A DNA stretch of 64,000 bases from Sterolibacterium sp. (GTDB lineage Bacteria > Pseudomonadota > Gammaproteobacteria > Burkholderiales > Rhodocyclaceae), in contig JAQTOA010000002.1 in assembly GCA_028713555.1 (NCBI GenBank), forward strand, positions 124,001 to 188,000. The letters run 5' to 3'. Below the pieces are notes generated by a model. That model worked only from the letters and a program-made list of their open reading frames with translations. It was not told the DNA's origin and made no database searches. Made by a program: the position numbers and the translations under genes. Below are positions 1-9,087 of the stretch, one piece after another (the first letter of the stretch is position 1; each line of letters starts with the position of its first letter).

Positions 1-296
1 GCAGAGCGAGGAGTACGGCCGACATATCCCTGGCGCCGCAATGTGTCCAGCCCTTGCGCCAGTTGCAGGTGCCGCGGCAGGGGAACCATGAAATTGGCGA
101 GTTGCGCCACCATCTGTAGGCGTTCGTGAACCGGCCACTCGCGTTGCCCGGCATCAAAATTTGGCAGGCACATGAGGGCCTCCACCAGAGCATCGTCGTC
201 CAGCGCAGGCGGCAGGGCTTCGATGAACGGGTTGCCCTGATACTGAGGTATGCGCTGCTCGGAATATACGGCTTCGACGATGTGATTATTTTCCAT
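1..296 (-). CDS. TniB/TnsC-like transposition ATPase, N-terminal part (runs off window start)
   Basis: Manual minus-strand translation from ATG at 296: MENNHIVEAVYSEQRIPQYQGNPFIEALPPALDDDALVEAL...WPVHERLQMVAQLANFMVPLPRHLQLAQGLDTLRRQGYVGRTP; NP(L/F)IEALPP..., PLPRH...L and GYVGR.P pattern is typical of TniB/TnsC N-termini. Overlaps the preceding transposase ORF end by ~11 nt. Confidence 0.7.
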   Translation of the reverse strand, partial: MENNHIVEAVYSEQRIPQYQGNPFIEALPPALDDDALVEALMCLPNFDAGQREWPVHERLQMVAQLANFMVPLPRHLQLAQGLDTLRRQGYVGRTPRS

Positions 297-1227
297 TCAG
301 GATCTCCAGGTATTTTTGCCGACGACGGTCATCCTTTGCTGCTGCAGGAGGAGTGGCGGCGACGGATTCGTCTTCTGGCTGGGGCACCGACGCCTTGTTG
401 GGAATTAGCGGAATGACCTCAGCCGACTGCGCGCTCTTTGGCACTGGCCCGGGAATGCGGGCCTCACGTTGGCGCTGAAGACGCCGCTCCTCCAGCCGGT
501 CATCAGCGATGTCCTTCTTTCGTCCCTTACGCGACAAACCCTTCGACTGTTCTTTCGTCTGAGTACGCGCTTGTTTGGCGATAGGGTCGATAATCTTGTG
601 AAATTCAAACTTCTGTTGATAATCCAAGGAGCGACCTTCCTGCCGCAGCATCTCCCGTTGGTACTCGATGGCTTCAACCTCCTGGAAGGATAGGCCGCGA
701 TAGTCGGAGCACCGGTCCAGAAGACTGGCCACGAAGAATAAGGTTGGGTTTCGGTCGTCATGGATATAGATGGTGTCCACCAGACGTCTATCGTAAGAAA
801 CCGTTACCTTGAAGCTACCGCGGCCTGCGGCTACCATCCATCCGCGCTCCATGGCTTCCGCACAAGAGTAGAAGCAGTGATCCAGCCGGATACCTTCTCG
901 GGTTACCGTCGCTTTGTCCCTCGGAAGTAACGAGAAACGAACCCGCTCCTCCGAAATACGCGACAGGGTTCCGGCCCGTTCCCGAATCTCCAGGTTCCAG
1001 ATATCACGCGGAATCGGCTGAAGACCGCTCAAGCCATATTTCGCTGGCCAGATATAACCATCCCGGGGTGTCCGGTTGAAACGAATGATTGCGGCGAGCA
1101 TCATCATTCGCTCGATCTTGTCTTCCGACCATTGCCGTTTCCCTCGCATATACTGTCCCCAGGTAGCTATACACTTTCTACCGCGCCGAAACTTAGACGC
1201 GTGGGACAACTTAGGTAACATGAACAC
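286..1227 (-). pseudogene. TniA/TnsB/Mu-type transposase, C-terminal portion only (beta-barrel plus C-terminal tail; DDE core absent)
   Basis: 313 aa ORF; WSEDKIERMMMLAAIIRFNRTPRDGY...ERVRFSLLPRDKATVTREGIRLDHCFYS...VTVSYDRRLVDTIYIHDDRN resembles the Mu transposase C-terminal domain; no upstream catalytic domain in frame (TAG just upstream). Confidence 0.65.
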
Positions 1228-1278
1228 TGTCCTGGCGCTGTCCTGTATCTATAGTCTCACAAATAGGATGCATGTGTC

Positions 1279-1304
1279 AAATATGCGACCTCTGTCGCAT
1301 ATTT
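1279..1304. promoter_or_regulatory. Perfect 11-bp inverted repeat AAATATGCGAC-CTCT-GTCGCATATTT between divergent genes (candidate operator or transposon-end element)
   Basis: Read directly: aaatatgcgac (1279-1289) ctct gtcgcatattt (1294-1304), 11 bp upstream of the GTG/ATG starts of the DUF6471-like ORF. Confidence 0.6.
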
Positions 1305-1314
1305 ATCCAACGTC

Positions 1315-1542
1315 GTGTACAGTGCCGAGATGGATTGGAACCTCGAAGCCCGTCGTGTGCTGCGTGCTGAACTTGCGCGCCGTGACATAACCTACAAGCG
1401 CTTGGTGCAGCTGCTGGAGACCCAGGACGTCATCGAGACTGACCGCGCGATCGCAAACAAGCTGTCGAGGGGTACGTTTTCCTTCGCTTTCTTCCTGCAA
1501 TGCATGAAAGCTATTGGTGCCAGTACCATTAGTCTGGAGTAA
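1315..1542 (+). CDS. Small DUF6471-like protein
   Basis: 75 aa (GTG start; alternative ATG at 1330): WNLEARRVLRAELARRDITYKRLVQLLETQDVIETDRAIANKLSRGTFSFAFFLQCMKAIGASTISLE; recalls DUF6471 small proteins. Confidence 0.65.
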   Translation: MYSAEMDWNLEARRVLRAELARRDITYKRLVQLLETQDVIETDRAIANKLSRGTFSFAFFLQCMKAIGASTISLE

Positions 1543-1774
1543 ATGCGGCGGCAGGAGGAACCTGGACGATTCAGTTTCTACCCAGCACGGGTGTTACTAC
1601 GCAGTTGACCCAATCCGGTTGTAATCAGTGAGATACACCTATGTTTTGGCGTGCCAACGAATAAGTTTGGTCGCGCGGCTCGCAGCGGGGTTGCAAATCC
1701 AAAAAACAACAAGCCAATACCCTGAGACGGTGGCTGGCCACCACCTACATGACATGCGGGAATGCCGATGAACG

Positions 1775-2653
1775 TTAGGTGATACGTTTGGCAGCCCGCA
1801 GGACCGCTTCTATCACGATAGCCACGTCAGCCGCGGCCTTGCCTTTCACAGAGATACCCATTTCCATTGAATGCTCCAGTGAGGCGCTGGTCAGATTCGA
1901 AGATCCCACGTACGCGACATCAACATCACACAAGACTACCTTTGCATGAAACGTCTCTCGTCCATAGCCTTCAGGGCGGGGAATCGAGTAGTTATATACA
2001 TCCACGCGCTCACTCACCAACCAAGAGGCTACAGCGTCGTACCCAATTGGGTAGTCTGCGCGACTAGGATCCTCCAGACTACGGAGTATTAGTAACCTGG
2101 AAACTCCTTTGCCCACTTGGCTAAAAAGCTCCTTGAGCCATACTGCCCCTTTAACATCAAAGAAAGGTGTCATAACCACAACCCTGTGCCGAGCTGACTG
2201 AACCATGCTGTGAAAGGCGTGTTCGGTAGGTTCAACATCCGCAGTACGCCAACCGAGCTGAGCCAACTCATCTTCAAGAACACTGGGGCGTGGTGGCTTC
2301 GTTAAGACAATCTGTGCCGTTGTCGCGTCCTGGTGCGCATTGGTCAGGTAGTGGTCGATGGCTCGCAAGGCGAAGGATAGCCGACGGAAAACGGCGTGGC
2401 CGTGCCGCCGCGCCACATACCCTGCTTTTTCACTGTCCAGCAGCCCAAGCTGAGCCGCCTTGTCCAGCACATCCTTGGCGCCTCGTTCCTCGGTGACTCC
2501 GAGTTGGGCCATTGCTGTAATTGACTGAGCTGTTTGGTGAGAGCCTTCGGGTAGCTCCGGCCAAATAGCCAGTAGCGCCGCGGCCAGCCCTGCCTTACTG
2601 CTGAGGCCAGCTACGGCCGCTTTCTCAAAGGCAGTCAGCTCGCTGATGGGCAT
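1775..2653 (-). CDS. drmC: DISARM-associated phospholipase D-like protein DrmC
   Basis: 292 aa; HKD motif FHAKVVLCDVDVAYVGSSNLTSASLEHSMEMGI; overlaps drmB end by 19 nt. Confidence 0.75.
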   Translation of the reverse strand: MPISELTAFEKAAVAGLSSKAGLAAALLAIWPELPEGSHQTAQSITAMAQLGVTEERGAKDVLDKAAQLGLLDSEKAGYVARRHGHAVFRRLSFALRAIDHYLTNAHQDATTAQIVLTKPPRPSVLEDELAQLGWRTADVEPTEHAFHSMVQSARHRVVVMTPFFDVKGAVWLKELFSQVGKGVSRLLILRSLEDPSRADYPIGYDAVASWLVSERVDVYNYSIPRPEGYGRETFHAKVVLCDVDVAYVGSSNLTSASLEHSMEMGISVKGKAAADVAIVIEAVLRAAKRIT

Positions 2654-4866
2654 AGCGCATCCTGTGCGACATCAATATATCCTGCAATCGTAATCTCCCG
2701 TGTATCGAACCGTGGGTGTCCGCCGACGCTGCGCAAGACTGCGCGCGACAAAAGCTTGTTGCCCGCAATACAGGAGGTCTCCGGCACCATGAGACAATCC
2801 GGGCAAGCGCCACCTCTGTGGGTGCAGAGGGACCCGGTGCCGCATTGCGTAGCCTTGGGTGTGAGCATGGCCGTCAGCATCGAGATGCCGGCATTCCGCC
2901 ACATCGCAGAGAGGTTACCCAGGTCCATGGTTGTACCGCTGCGATAGACCACGAAGGCTAGGTCGGCCGGAAAGATATACTCCCCGAGCGAACCCAAGTC
3001 GAGGCCTGAGTATTCGGAAACGTGTTTCATAAGCAAATGCGAATAGCTGTGCAGCAAGGTGTACAAGTACAAATAGACGGGCGGTGTCGGACTCTCAGGA
3101 AGCTTATCAAGAAAGGGTCCCATGGGCGTCGCGCAAGTGAGCAATCCCGCTCCGAGCTTTTCGTCAGCGTTCAAGCTGAACATATATGAGCATCCCAGGC
3201 TCTGAAGCCACTTGAGCACGACCTCGGGCTTAAGTTTGACATAGAGTGCCTCGTTGCCTTGCTGGACAACGTAGATGGGATTCTTTGATGCGCCGTTGTG
3301 CTGAACCGGAGGGAAGAGGTTCAAGCGGACGGGCATATTTTGGCCGCGTTTGTCTCGCAGCACGGGGCCTGACTCCATGCGCGAATATCCGAAACTGAAC
3401 TTGCACAGGTCGAACTCCCGGATAAGCCCAAGGTCCGCCAGGCCCAGCCGGCCTAGCAAGCCACGCGCCTCGGCTTCCAAGGCTTCTGCGTCTGACTTCT
3501 TTTCCGGGCCCAGGTCCTCGTCGAGGCGCATCACGGAGACGTAGGGCTTCTTTCCATTGACGCGCGTCTCCACACCCAGTCGGGTAGTTTCCAGCGTCGC
3601 ATGCTCAATTGCCAACCGAAATGGGTCGAACTTGGAGGCGAACATGGATTGTCGGTATTGGAGACGATCTGTCAGCCCTGGGGGCAAGGATACCTTTGGC
3701 ACCAGAATAGCCCGGCGACGCAGGTCATCCAGGATGAGCTGCCGTTTGTCATATGCCTGGCCCAAAAGACCTTGCACCATCTCGCGCATTGCTGCGGAAA
3801 GGCCAGGCAGAGCCGTCTCGGTTGCCGCAATTTGTTCGACAGCCGCTTGGTAGGATGCCAAATCCTTTACGCAATCTTCGCGGCCCTTGCAGGCGGCAGC
3901 CACGTCCTCATCGCTAATTGCAGTAATGCCAAAACCATATCGGGTGGCAATGAAGTCCTTCAGTTCCTCCTCCCGGCCAGGGCGAAGCCTTGCCAGCAGG
4001 TCACGGCCACCATCCTTGAAATCAATGAACAGGTCCGAGCGCACGTAGTAGGCGTTGGACGCACGATAGGGCGTCACCTGCATGCGCGCGTGGGTGTACA
4101 AATCCGGCAAGCTCCTAGGGCCAAGCATCCGAAGAGTTTCTGGGTCGTTCTGCAGCCACTTTGCCGACAACGGCTTGCCACATTCAGCGCACTCGAAGAA
4201 CCAGTCGCCGATGGCAGCCTGTTTTCGGTTGAGCCGAAGGTCGTGGCTACCACAAACGCAGTTATCCTCTCGTTTCACAACCTTCAGGTCTGTGTCGCTC
4301 CAGTGCCACTGCCCAGGAAACGCAGGTTCCCAATGGCCAGACCAATGCACAAAAATCACATCGAGCTGTTCCCAGTCGCAAGTATCCTCGTGCTTTGAGT
4401 TCTTGCAACTGGTTGAACTCAAGGTAGGCAGGGCAGCATCCAATTCCTTGAGCGTGTCGTAGCCACGGAAAAGTCCACAGTTGCGGCACACAAACGTAAG
4501 CGGCGCCGGCGTGTACTCCATGTGCGACGGCCTGCAGAGGTACACTCGGTCCTGCCCGGGTGGCTGAAACCCTGAAAGAGTGCTATCCAGCAACTTCCTG
4601 TCGACACATTGGATGGGCAGAACCTGTGCCTTCGTAGCATCGTCATCCCGTGCCGTTACGGCGGCATCGTACCAGGCTCGGCCTAGTTCGTTAATGCGCT
4701 CGAATATCTGGTCTAGCGTTGGATCGGCCAAGTTCACCTGCTCGCCTACTGCTGATCGTGAAATGCAGGCTCCTACACCCCCTTCAAAGGTGAAGAAGCT
4801 CTCTGGCGCATACGAGGTCGCGAGCTGGTTACGCGAGCGGCTCATTGTTTTTGCTTTGGACATCAA
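2635..4866 (-). CDS. drmB: DISARM protein DrmB (DUF1998, zinc-binding)
   Basis: 743 aa; C-terminal CGTGSLCTHRGGACPDCLMVPETSC and internal zinc ribbons (CRNCG; CVCGSHDL...CAECG); HSYSHLLMKHVSEYSGLDLGSLGEYIF; immediately follows drmA. Confidence 0.8.
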   Translation of the reverse strand: MMSKAKTMSRSRNQLATSYAPESFFTFEGGVGACISRSAVGEQVNLADPTLDQIFERINELGRAWYDAAVTARDDDATKAQVLPIQCVDRKLLDSTLSGFQPPGQDRVYLCRPSHMEYTPAPLTFVCRNCGLFRGYDTLKELDAALPTLSSTSCKNSKHEDTCDWEQLDVIFVHWSGHWEPAFPGQWHWSDTDLKVVKREDNCVCGSHDLRLNRKQAAIGDWFFECAECGKPLSAKWLQNDPETLRMLGPRSLPDLYTHARMQVTPYRASNAYYVRSDLFIDFKDGGRDLLARLRPGREEELKDFIATRYGFGITAISDEDVAAACKGREDCVKDLASYQAAVEQIAATETALPGLSAAMREMVQGLLGQAYDKRQLILDDLRRRAILVPKVSLPPGLTDRLQYRQSMFASKFDPFRLAIEHATLETTRLGVETRVNGKKPYVSVMRLDEDLGPEKKSDAEALEAEARGLLGRLGLADLGLIREFDLCKFSFGYSRMESGPVLRDKRGQNMPVRLNLFPPVQHNGASKNPIYVVQQGNEALYVKLKPEVVLKWLQSLGCSYMFSLNADEKLGAGLLTCATPMGPFLDKLPESPTPPVYLYLYTLLHSYSHLLMKHVSEYSGLDLGSLGEYIFPADLAFVVYRSGTTMDLGNLSAMWRNAGISMLTAMLTPKATQCGTGSLCTHRGGACPDCLMVPETSCIAGNKLLSRAVLRSVGGHPRFDTREITIAGYIDVAQDALCPSAS

Positions 4867-4878
4867 ATTCCCCCAGGA

Positions 4879-7800
4879 CTATTCTTCGCTGGTGACGCTA
4901 GCGTCATCCACGTCGGCACCTGAACCGCGCCGGATAAACTGCATAACTCGGGCCGTGGCCTCAGGAGGCGAGCGCCGGTAGGCAGCATCGAATGCCGATT
5001 CGTAAATGACTCCTGGCTGGTCTACGTCGCGCAAGGACGTCATTGGCCGCAGGCTTGAATTGCGCGCTTCGAAGAACTTGGACAACCGAGTTCCATTTAC
5101 ATACCTGGGCATCGCCAGGTCCTGCTGGTAGTAGCCCAGTTCGCGTTTGAGCAATGCTCGGTAATACGCTGCACCTTCGGGCGCCGGCGAGATATTGAGA
5201 CCAAGCGCATTGGCCATAAATTGCTCCGTTTCATGCAAGGCGGCAGGCTTGGCGAGGAAATCGCGCACATCAGCTGCGTAGTCAAATGGCTGGCAGCCAC
5301 TTTTTTTGTCGTCATCAGCAGCGCAAAGAGTCTTAACCGCATTGACCCCGCAAACAAATTCCTGGAAGAAGCTCGGCATGACTCGAACAAGTGCTTTCTC
5401 TGCCCAGCGATCCACGGCAGCCGGCAAAATCATCCGTTCCAGGAACCGATGAAAGATGTCATGGACCTCCAAGATGAATCGGTCACGGTAACGCTGGGGG
5501 ATAGGCACCAGCAAAGAGAAGCCAACGTGGGAGCGACCAACACGCGATGATGCCTGGATGTATTCGGAGATTTCGGAAGGCATACCAGCAAAAAACATGG
5601 CATTGAACTCTTCCACGTCAACCCCGTGGGAGATGGCAGATGTGGCAATGACTGAGCGCAACGTTTCGTTTAGTTCCGGGAAGGGCTGCTCCGGCTGTAC
5701 CCGCGTCTCAGCGCGCCGCACGATGGCCTGAATCTCGGCGGCCGACACCGCCCCGGAGATGAGCTGGGAGAGCAGAGCCTGCTCGCCAAATCCATTAGCT
5801 CGGTGCAACCTGTCGAATTGCACTTTCTCCGTATCGATGACCTGGTCGCCACCCTTCTTATTGGTAACGTAGGTCAGGGAAATGCGATGCAGGTCCACCA
5901 AGGTGAGCAAGCTCGGGTAGTCAGCCTCTTGCAGCACCCGGACATGCTGCCCATTCAAAGGTCCAGCCGCGATCCAACGCACCAGTTCTGCCCGGGCCGT
6001 TTCCTGCTGTACCGGGTCCCCACTGCGCAACCGCTCGTAGAGGCCGGTAATCAACAGGTGATAATGCCCCAGCACTGCCGCCATGGCAACCGTATGTCGA
6101 TGACCATTCGTGAGGATTGCTCCGTACACTCGAGCCCAGTGACTACGCAGTTCGACATTCTCTTCGGGAATGGCTTTGCGCTCTACGTCTTCAGTCCCAC
6201 CGTCTGGCTGCAGGGGTCCCGCATAGAAAGATTGATAGAGGTCGGGTCCTGGGTACGGGAACTGCACGGTATGCCCACGCTGGTAAAGATTGCGCATCTG
6301 TCGCTGCGGTTCGCTCACGGTGGCGGATGCCGCAATGACCTTGATTTTTCGCCTGGTCGTGGAGTCGGGTTCGTACGCGAGCTGCCCGGCAAACTGTGGC
6401 GCTAGGTGGTCGAAGCTTGCCTCCAGGGCAGACTCAAAGAGGCCCGCGAACGTACCCAGCGACTCATCGAGCAGGTGCGCCTCATCCTGAATTAGGAGGG
6501 AGGGGAATGGGTCGAAGAAGCGCTTTTCGCCGGATGCAAAGCTGGGGAACAGGGCTCGGCGGCATTGACCATCAGGTTCGTCGTCCCAATCCTTGCGCTT
6601 TTGCGGGACAAACAGGCGATTTGTTGCTTTCTCAATGAGCGGCGCGAAGCCAAACATCCCGAAGAATTTGCGAATGGTGCCTTGCGACTGGCCAAGCGCT
6701 GCGAGCTTATCGACAGTGCCCAGCAGGACTGATGGAGCCAGGTCATAAATGTCCTCGTCGACCACGTAGAATGGTAGCGGCGTCGGCTCGGCAAATCGCG
6801 CATTCCAAGAGCACTTCCCCTTGGGTGCTGTGCAGTAGTGCCCCAGTGCGTTACCACCCGGCCCAGAAGACCTACGCATTGCCAGTTGCCCCTGGGTGTT
6901 GCAGAACGGACAGCCGTCCAGCTTAAGCCACCGTTCCTTATAGAGTTTGTACGGAGCTTTGTCCTGGTAGGTCGGCTCATTTGCGGGCGGCACATCCTTT
7001 TCGGTAGGGACGGAGGAGTAGCCTTCTTCCGTATGCCAGTTTGGCGTATTGGTACCGCCCACCCAGAAGCCCAACGAGAACGGCTCCCCGGGATGGCCTC
7101 GTTTATGCCGGATTTCTTCCGCGGCACCCAAGGCTGCGAACGTTCTTCTGGCTTGCTGGAGGGTCAGCAGACGCAGGGGATAGCGCATGAGCGCACTCAC
7201 CCCGTGATGCTTTCCACGTAGACGATCGAGGAATAGCACGAACACAAGCAAACCAAGGAATGCCTCGGACTTTCCGCCGCCAGTGGCGAAATACAGAAGT
7301 GTGACCGCATTGGCGTATTGGCCCGTTTCCGTCGTATAAAAATCATGAAATGCCGGAATACGTGTTGCAAATGCCGGGATGGATGCCAGGATGAACGCCA
7401 ACTGGAACATGTGCCACTCGTGATAGCCTTTCCGCTCGGCAACCTTGGCCATCGCGCTATTCAGGCAGGTCCATGCTTCGAAGGGAATACCAAGTTCCGA
7501 TTTCTGGGGGCCTGGCCCACTCCAGTGGGCGCGCGACTTATTTAGGATTTCAATGCCACGGCGAATGGCGCCCAGTTCGGCACGCCAAGCTGCCATGTCG
7601 AGCTGAAGCTTCTCGCGCTCCTTCACCTCCAGCTCTTTCGCATGGGGTCCTTCCAGCCCCTGACTGACCGGATAGCTGGCCACCTCGGTAAGCCAATCTT
7701 CATAGGCGGTAACCAGGGGGGCCAAACCGGGGAGGGAGTCTTCCTTTGCAAGCTTTGCGATATTTCGCTCCACACCACGGTCTATCGGCTTAATTCGGGG

Positions 7801-9087
7801 CAGCACGTAGCGTGGGGACCAGGTAGTGCTTAGCACGCGCGTCCCACTGGACTCTGTCATGACAACACCGCCATTGAAACCTAGTGCCGGGTAGGTCAGG
7901 TACTTGTTATAGCGATAGGAAGGCTTGACACGGTCCAGTCGCAGGAAGCAATGTGCATTTGCGGCCAGTGTGGCTGTCATCGCTACTTGGAAGAGAGAAG
8001 GCTCCATTTCCTTCCGGTTCTGTGCGGTCAGTGGCGGACTCCAGTTTTCCAGAGCGAGGTGGGCTGAAAGCCTACTCGGGTCCAGCGAATCAGGCACCGC
8101 TTGTACAACCCATCGCAAATCGATGGCAGGGACTACCACCGCCAGGCCGGAAGCGCGCACATCCGCGAGGTACTTGGCCCAGTTACGTATGTCCGACGGA
8201 CGAATCGGTCGCCCGTGCCGGTATCCCCACAGTTGCCCTCCGTAGGGCTCGTCGGCGCTTTTTGCCCACTTGTCCAGCTGCGCCTGTATGGCGGCGTTCA
8301 GCGCAAGGGTCGCCACAGCGGCATCTTTTTCAGCTGTTGCCGGCGTGAACGTGAAGCCAGGCATGTCCAACTCGAGCCGCAGCCACTTTGGAGGCGGCGC
8401 TATCGGGGCGGCCAGCGCGTCGGGCAAGTCGTCGCTGACGGGAATCTCGATAACCGGTGGTGCTTCACTATCGCTATCATCCTCTGGCACAACCTCGGCT
8501 TCGGCAGCTGCTTCGGCACCTACCTCCAGCTTGTCTCGATCCATGGTGTTGTCGAAGGGCAGCCCCAGGGCTCCATGCGATGCCTGACGCGCGGCCAGGC
8601 TACGTGCGGGCCAATCCGGGTGCATTTTGGAACCCCGGCCGGTCATTCCTAGCTCTGCTCTCAATGCTACAAGGGCAGCCCGTATGCGTTGCTTCAGATC
8701 CCGACGCGCATCACTTGTCAGGGGAAATTTCGGTTCCAGGAGGCCACCGCGTTTTATCTCGTCGGCGGTAGGCAGAATCCGGACATAGACTGCGCCACGA
8801 AGTTGCACAGCAATGGAATCTGCTTCCCGCTCCTTGACGATTTGGAAATCGAGGCCGTGTGCACTGATTTGGATGGGGTTGGACTCTTCGTCACCATTAC
8901 GCTCGCTGGCAGGCATGGGCACGATAAACTCGGTCATCAGTTCTGCACTGGGCTTTCCCCCATAGATGACCTTGTAGAACTCTTCTCGCCCGGCCAATCG
9001 TGCCGACAAGTTGTTAAGCAGGCTATCGACCACGGCCTCTTTGCACGCATCGTGAATTTTTCGCGGATTCTTGCTAAGAACAGCCAT
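4879..9087 (-). CDS. drmA: DISARM SF2 helicase DrmA
   Basis: 1402 aa; Walker A LYFATGGGKSEAFLG, DEAH box LLIQDEAHLLDE, motif III ASATVSEP, motif VI QASSRVGR; DUF1998-associated helicase architecture. Confidence 0.82.
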   Translation of the reverse strand: MAVLSKNPRKIHDACKEAVVDSLLNNLSARLAGREEFYKVIYGGKPSAELMTEFIVPMPASERNGDEESNPIQISAHGLDFQIVKEREADSIAVQLRGAVYVRILPTADEIKRGGLLEPKFPLTSDARRDLKQRIRAALVALRAELGMTGRGSKMHPDWPARSLAARQASHGALGLPFDNTMDRDKLEVGAEAAAEAEVVPEDDSDSEAPPVIEIPVSDDLPDALAAPIAPPPKWLRLELDMPGFTFTPATAEKDAAVATLALNAAIQAQLDKWAKSADEPYGGQLWGYRHGRPIRPSDIRNWAKYLADVRASGLAVVVPAIDLRWVVQAVPDSLDPSRLSAHLALENWSPPLTAQNRKEMEPSLFQVAMTATLAANAHCFLRLDRVKPSYRYNKYLTYPALGFNGGVVMTESSGTRVLSTTWSPRYVLPRIKPIDRGVERNIAKLAKEDSLPGLAPLVTAYEDWLTEVASYPVSQGLEGPHAKELEVKEREKLQLDMAAWRAELGAIRRGIEILNKSRAHWSGPGPQKSELGIPFEAWTCLNSAMAKVAERKGYHEWHMFQLAFILASIPAFATRIPAFHDFYTTETGQYANAVTLLYFATGGGKSEAFLGLLVFVLFLDRLRGKHHGVSALMRYPLRLLTLQQARRTFAALGAAEEIRHKRGHPGEPFSLGFWVGGTNTPNWHTEEGYSSVPTEKDVPPANEPTYQDKAPYKLYKERWLKLDGCPFCNTQGQLAMRRSSGPGGNALGHYCTAPKGKCSWNARFAEPTPLPFYVVDEDIYDLAPSVLLGTVDKLAALGQSQGTIRKFFGMFGFAPLIEKATNRLFVPQKRKDWDDEPDGQCRRALFPSFASGEKRFFDPFPSLLIQDEAHLLDESLGTFAGLFESALEASFDHLAPQFAGQLAYEPDSTTRRKIKVIAASATVSEPQRQMRNLYQRGHTVQFPYPGPDLYQSFYAGPLQPDGGTEDVERKAIPEENVELRSHWARVYGAILTNGHRHTVAMAAVLGHYHLLITGLYERLRSGDPVQQETARAELVRWIAAGPLNGQHVRVLQEADYPSLLTLVDLHRISLTYVTNKKGGDQVIDTEKVQFDRLHRANGFGEQALLSQLISGAVSAAEIQAIVRRAETRVQPEQPFPELNETLRSVIATSAISHGVDVEEFNAMFFAGMPSEISEYIQASSRVGRSHVGFSLLVPIPQRYRDRFILEVHDIFHRFLERMILPAAVDRWAEKALVRVMPSFFQEFVCGVNAVKTLCAADDDKKSGCQPFDYAADVRDFLAKPAALHETEQFMANALGLNISPAPEGAAYYRALLKRELGYYQQDLAMPRYVNGTRLSKFFEARNSSLRPMTSLRDVDQPGVIYESAFDAAYRRSPPEATARVMQFIRRGSGADVDDASVTSEE

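Noticed and set aside
1729-1742. ggtggc-tg-gccacc hairpin downstream of drmC as a terminator
   Set aside because: Short stem and no adjacent T tract on the minus strand.
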